Assembly (NCBI RefSeq): GCF_003148685.1
Contig: NZ_QGGR01000022.1
Span: forward strand, 1-64,000
Origin: Actinoplanes xinjiangensis
Lineage (GTDB): Bacteria > Actinomycetota > Actinomycetes > Mycobacteriales > Micromonosporaceae
DNA length: 64,000 nt
Direction: 5' to 3'
A program made the translations under genes and the position numbers. The notes beneath the pieces were generated by a model. It was given only the letters and a program-made list of their open reading frames with translations, was not told where the DNA came from and ran no database searches. This document shows positions 61,473-64,000 of the stretch, piece by piece. How positions within the stretch are numbered: position 1 is the first letter of the stretch; every line of letters begins with the position of its first letter.

Positions 61473-62048
61473 TCAGGCGGTAACGTGGATGCCGTTGAGG
61501 GCGAGGGTCAGCAGGCGCTCGGCCTCGGCCGGGTCCCCGGTCGCCTCGATGGCCAGCGAGATGGCCGTGACCAGGGTGAGCAGGTCGGCGAACACGACGT
61601 CGGAGCGCACCGCGCCGGCCCGCTGTGCACTGTGCAGCAAGGGTGCGCCGGCGTCGTGGAGCATCACGTGGCACGGGTCGTCGCCGACCGCGGCGCCGGG
61701 GCCCGGCGGCAGCAGCGACAGTGACAGACCACGGTGGGTGACGGTGTAGGTGGCCAGCGCCCGCAGCCAGGTGGTCAGCGCCGGGCCGGGTGCGGCGTCG
61801 CGGGCCAGCGACCGGGCCTGTTCGCACAGTCCGGCGATGCCGTCCTCGAAGACCGCCAGCAGCAGGGCCCGGCGGGAGGGGAAGTGCCGGTGCAGCGTCG
61901 CCGATCCGACGTCGGCGCGGCGGGCGATCTCCTCCAGCGAACCGTCGGCGCCCTGCTCGGCGAAGACGGTCCCGGCGGCGGCGAGGATCCGCTCGTAGTT
62001 GCGGCGGGCATCGGCGCGCAGTGGCCGTCCCGGAGTGGTTCTCGTCAC
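61473..62048 (-). CDS. TetR-family regulator of the quinone oxidoreductase gene
   Basis: The 191-residue protein has a TetR helix-turn-helix (about 15-60; GSLEEIARRADVGSATLHRHFPSRRALL in outline, recognition helix GSATLHRHF) and a C-terminal ligand domain of the TetR_C type seen in actinobacteria. It is divergent from an oxidoreductase gene, and the 92-bp gap contains repeated TGGGGTG words. Control of that gene is likely. The stop is only 3 bp from the converging sugar dehydrogenase stop. Confidence 0.85.
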   Translation of the reverse strand: MTRTTPGRPLRADARRNYERILAAAGTVFAEQGADGSLEEIARRADVGSATLHRHFPSRRALLLAVFEDGIAGLCEQARSLARDAAPGPALTTWLRALATYTVTHRGLSLSLLPPGPGAAVGDDPCHVMLHDAGAPLLHSAQRAGAVRSDVVFADLLTLVTAISLAIEATGDPAEAERLLTLALNGIHVTA

Positions 62049-62065
62049 CCGCGCTCCCTTCCACA

Positions 62066-62129
62066 GTCAAATGGGGTGGTCCTCCGGATAGCGTAGCGCC
62101 GAGTAAACGGGGTGGCACCCCACTTTGAT
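62066..62129. promoter_or_regulatory. TGGGGTG repeats and GGGGTGGCACCCC palindrome, TetR operator candidates
   Basis: AGTCAAATGGGGTGG (about 62065-62079) is repeated inverted as GGCACCCCACTTTGAT (62114-62129), and the palindrome GGGGTG-G-CACCCC occupies 62109-62121. These sites lie between the divergent TetR and oxidoreductase genes and would cover both promoters. Confidence 0.5.
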
Positions 62130-62140
62130 CGGAGAGAACC

Positions 62141-63088
62141 ATGCGCGCAGTCCGATACGACAGATTCGGGCCCGCCGACGTCCTGCACGTCGCTGAGCTG
62201 CCGAAACCACCGGCCGGGCGCAACGAGGTCCTGGTCCGGGTCCGGGCCGCCGGCGTCGGCGGCGGCGAGATGCCGATCCGGGCCGGACGGCTGCGGCGGG
62301 TCATGCGGCATCGGCCACCCGCCGGAATCGGCAACGAGTTCACCGGTCACGTCGAGGCCGTCGGCGACGGCGTGCAGCGGTTCCGGGCCGGTGACACGGT
62401 CTGGGGACTCATGCCGCACCTCACCTTCGGCAGCACCGCCGAGTTCGTGGCCGTACCCGAGAAGCTCCTGGCCCCCGCTCCGGCCTCCGTCGACCTGGTC
62501 GGCGCCGCCGCCCTGCCGTCGGCCGGCACCACCGTGCTGACCGCCCTCACCGAGACCGTGAACCTCCGGCAAGGACAACGGCTTCTGGTACGGGGCGCGG
62601 CCGGCGGCGTCGGCAGCGTCGCCGTCCAGTTCGGCAGGTCGATCGGCGCGCACGTCACCGCCCTGGCCGGCGCACGCAGCCTCGACCGGGTCCGGGACCT
62701 GGGGGCCGACACCGTCGTCGACTACCGCACCGCCGAGCCCGCCGAGCTGGGCACCTTCGATGTCGTCCTCGACCTGGTGGGGACCGAACTGCCCGCCTAC
62801 CGTCGGCTGCTGGCGCCCCGCGGCCGCATGGTGGCCCTCGCGCTCGACCCGGACGCCCTGCTGAGGACGTTCGTCTTCATCGCCGCGCACCGCAACGTCA
62901 CGACCTTCAGCAACAATCCGTCCGCGGAGCGCCTCGCCGAACTGACCAGGCTGGTGGACTCCGGTGCCCTGCGGCCCGTCGTCGACACCGTGTTCCCGAT
63001 GGACCGCGCCGCCGACGCCCACCGCGGCATGGAGGCCGGCGGGGTGCACGGCAAACACGTCATCGAGGTGTCACCGGCCCGTCCGTGA
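62141..63088 (+). CDS. Zinc-independent quinone oxidoreductase (MDR family)
   Basis: The 315-residue protein has the MDR layout: an N-terminal GroES-like domain (MRAVRYDRFGPADVLHVAELPKPP in outline) and a Rossmann domain with LLVRGAAGGVGSVAVQFGRSIGA. It lacks the catalytic-zinc Cys/His set, so it is a NADPH quinone reductase or enoyl-reductase-like member. GGAGAG precedes the ATG. It is divergent from its probable TetR repressor; electrophile or quinone stress is the likely trigger. A hairpin overlaps its stop codon. Confidence 0.88.
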   Translation: MRAVRYDRFGPADVLHVAELPKPPAGRNEVLVRVRAAGVGGGEMPIRAGRLRRVMRHRPPAGIGNEFTGHVEAVGDGVQRFRAGDTVWGLMPHLTFGSTAEFVAVPEKLLAPAPASVDLVGAAALPSAGTTVLTALTETVNLRQGQRLLVRGAAGGVGSVAVQFGRSIGAHVTALAGARSLDRVRDLGADTVVDYRTAEPAELGTFDVVLDLVGTELPAYRRLLAPRGRMVALALDPDALLRTFVFIAAHRNVTTFSNNPSAERLAELTRLVDSGALRPVVDTVFPMDRAADAHRGMEAGGVHGKHVIEVSPARP

Positions 63089-63130
63089 CGGGCCGGCGTA
63101 CCCGCCGCCGTCACCCGGCCTCGGCCGGGT
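63074..63130 (+). terminator. Two consecutive hairpins at the oxidoreductase gene end
   Basis: CCGGCCCGTC/GACGGGCCGG (63074-63083 and 63087-63096, loop CGT) overlaps the stop codon. ACCCGGCC/GGCCGGGT (63113-63120 and 63123-63130) follows 16 bp later. Neither has a T-run. Confidence 0.55.
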
Positions 63131-63208
63131 CGCCGGTCGCCAACCAGATCGCCGTCACGATCGGCCCCTGATCTGACTTAACCGTCGGCTTTCGCAACGG
63201 CAACCGGC

Positions 63209-63556
63209 TCATCGCGGCGCAACTTTCGGCGTCACCGGCACCAACGTGACCTCGATGCGCTCCCGCTCCTGGTCGACGTTCCCGTGGGTGCCCTTGCACG
63301 TCCGGCACAGCGACCGGGCAGCGTCATCGGGTCTGTCCCCGGACGGCTCGTACATATGGTCGCCGTCGTCGCCCTCTTCCACGATCACGTAAGGCACCAC
63401 CGCCGTCATAGCCAACCGGAAGCAGGCGCAATCTCTGTGGTGAGGCCAATCGGCGCGCGCCACTTCGTGTGACCTGGCGGTGCCGTTGCCGCCGAGAGTC
63501 GGACACTCCGGGATATGGAAGACGGCGATCGGCGGATAGTGGCGACGATCGGTCAC
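63209..63556 (-). CDS. Small Cys-rich protein, second gene of overlapping pair
   Basis: Starting at GTG 63556, the 115-residue protein begins VTDRRHYPPIAVFHIPECP. It has Cys/His clusters (HHRDCACF, and LCRTCKGTHGN near the end), which suggest a zinc or iron site, and a hydrophobic strand (MTAVVPYVIVEEG). Its start overlaps the stop of the 71-residue gene by 4 bp (GTGA). Proteins like these flank MKLQFI-type small genes in Micromonosporaceae, by my recollection of the pattern. The function is unknown. Confidence 0.6.
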   Translation of the reverse strand: MTDRRHYPPIAVFHIPECPTLGGNGTARSHEVARADWPHHRDCACFRLAMTAVVPYVIVEEGDDGDHMYEPSGDRPDDAARSLCRTCKGTHGNVDQERERIEVTLVPVTPKVAPR

Positions 63557-63768
63557 GCCTGGCCCCCGAGCACTGGAGCGGCAAGGTATGCGCTGACCGG
63601 GCGCACTTCGGCATCGAGCTGACCCTCGCGTGCGACGACAGCGATGATGCGCGCGGTCAACTCGGCTTCTCTGGCCAGAGGGCACGGCCACGGGTTGCGA
63701 CACAGGGCACAGCGCCGCGCCATCCACCACCATCGCCGAGCTTTGTGCACTCTCATTCGCAGTCTCAT
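63553..63768 (-). CDS. 71-residue Trp/Cys-rich protein, first gene of overlapping pair
   Basis: ATG 63768 has GGAGG 6 nt upstream. The protein starts MRLRMRVHKARRWWWMARR, strongly basic with three Trp in a row. It then has CALCRNPWPCP (a possible zinc knuckle) and a helix. Its stop overlaps the next GTG. It is divergent from the gene that starts at 63952. It could bind nucleic acid or another protein; no family is assigned. Confidence 0.6.
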   Translation of the reverse strand: MRLRMRVHKARRWWWMARRCALCRNPWPCPLAREAELTARIIAVVAREGQLDAEVRPVSAYLAAPVLGGQA

Positions 63769-63951
63769 CGTCGCCTCCGTGCGCCGAATCACCGTGGGCC
63801 GGCCACCCTGCCGAGACCCGTCCCGGCCATCGGAACCTACGGAGCATCCAAGATCTTCTTCTAGGAGTTTGCAGAAATTTGCAGATTGACCTCGCGGAGC
63901 CAGTCGGCAACCATAGGTCACGAGAGAAGCGGACAAGTCACAGGAGGCAGG

Positions 63952-64000
63952 ATGAAACTGCAGTTCATCGCCAAGGACCCCGGTTCAGAACCGTCCGGGT
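63952..64000 (+). CDS. Partial gene, MKLQFIxKDP small-protein family
   Basis: CAGGAGG lies 4 nt before the ATG at 63952. The 16 visible residues begin MKLQFIAKDPGSEPSG, the opening of a small protein family common in actinobacteria and often encoded next to an XRE-type regulator. The gene continues past the window edge, so nothing more can be said about its length or partner. Confidence 0.65.
   Translation, partial: MKLQFIAKDPGSEPSG

Overview
The window reads as chromosomal DNA of a high-GC filamentous actinobacterium, most likely Micromonosporaceae (Actinoplanes-like). This is inferred from the very high GC, the many GTG starts, ATGA/GTGA-coupled genes, the large share of secreted polysaccharide-active enzymes with CBM2 or ricin modules, and a conserved actinobacterial small-protein locus at the right end. 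There is no rRNA, no tRNA that I can recognise, no CRISPR array, no transposase and no prophage gene.

Layout. 0-7.4 kb: a GerMN/Gmad2 membrane protein, then a stress block (a frame-broken universal stress protein, an intact tandem universal stress protein, a GNAT-acyl-CoA-synthetase fusion, a flavodoxin-like protein) and a cold-shock gene with a structured leader. 7.5-14.1 kb: an anchored alpha-helical carbohydrate-enzyme-like protein, a MacB/FtsX-type ABC exporter and a divergent OmpR-type two-component system. 14.1-18.5 kb: a metal-handling-like cluster with two HupE/UreJ-DUF3105 fusions (one truncated) flanking two His-rich proteins, a pseudo-hydrolase and a lipoprotein. 18.6-23.5 kb: an Mrp-type ATPase, a GH6 cellulase behind a perfect CebR-type box, a ricin-domain protein, and an epimerase/MarR pair around a 27-bp palindrome. 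23.5-31.5 kb: a TetR gene and a tightly coupled five-gene acyl-CoA carboxylation operon resembling the acyclic terpene (Atu) route. 31.5-39.1 kb: small proteins, an AT-rich island and two NarL-type two-component systems. One of the two kinases carries a C-terminal extracytoplasmic domain that is also encoded as a separate neighbour gene. 39.3-41.4 kb: a pectate lyase.

41.4-46.5 kb is the strongest candidate for an undescribed system. A 1122-residue CHAT (caspase-like) protease with His and Cys in place is followed by an ECF sigma factor and, 13 nt further on, a 188-residue protein of unknown function. Two small genes (one soluble, one membrane) diverge from the protease gene. I propose a protease-controlled sigma factor.

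46.6-52.8 kb: secreted trypsin-like and metzincin-like proteases, a methyltransferase/membrane/nitroreductase operon, and an SDR lacking its central NNAG segment. 52.8-61.5 kb: a beta-glucan utilisation neighbourhood with two GH16 enzymes, a PQQ-type sugar dehydrogenase with CBM2, a GntR regulator with paired operators, two orphan LuxR proteins, and a SARP regulator fused through one membrane helix to an extracytoplasmic glycosidase-like domain. 61.5-64 kb: a TetR/quinone oxidoreductase pair, two overlapping Cys-rich small genes, and the start of a gene running off the end.

All family names come from reading motifs in the translations; no database search was possible.
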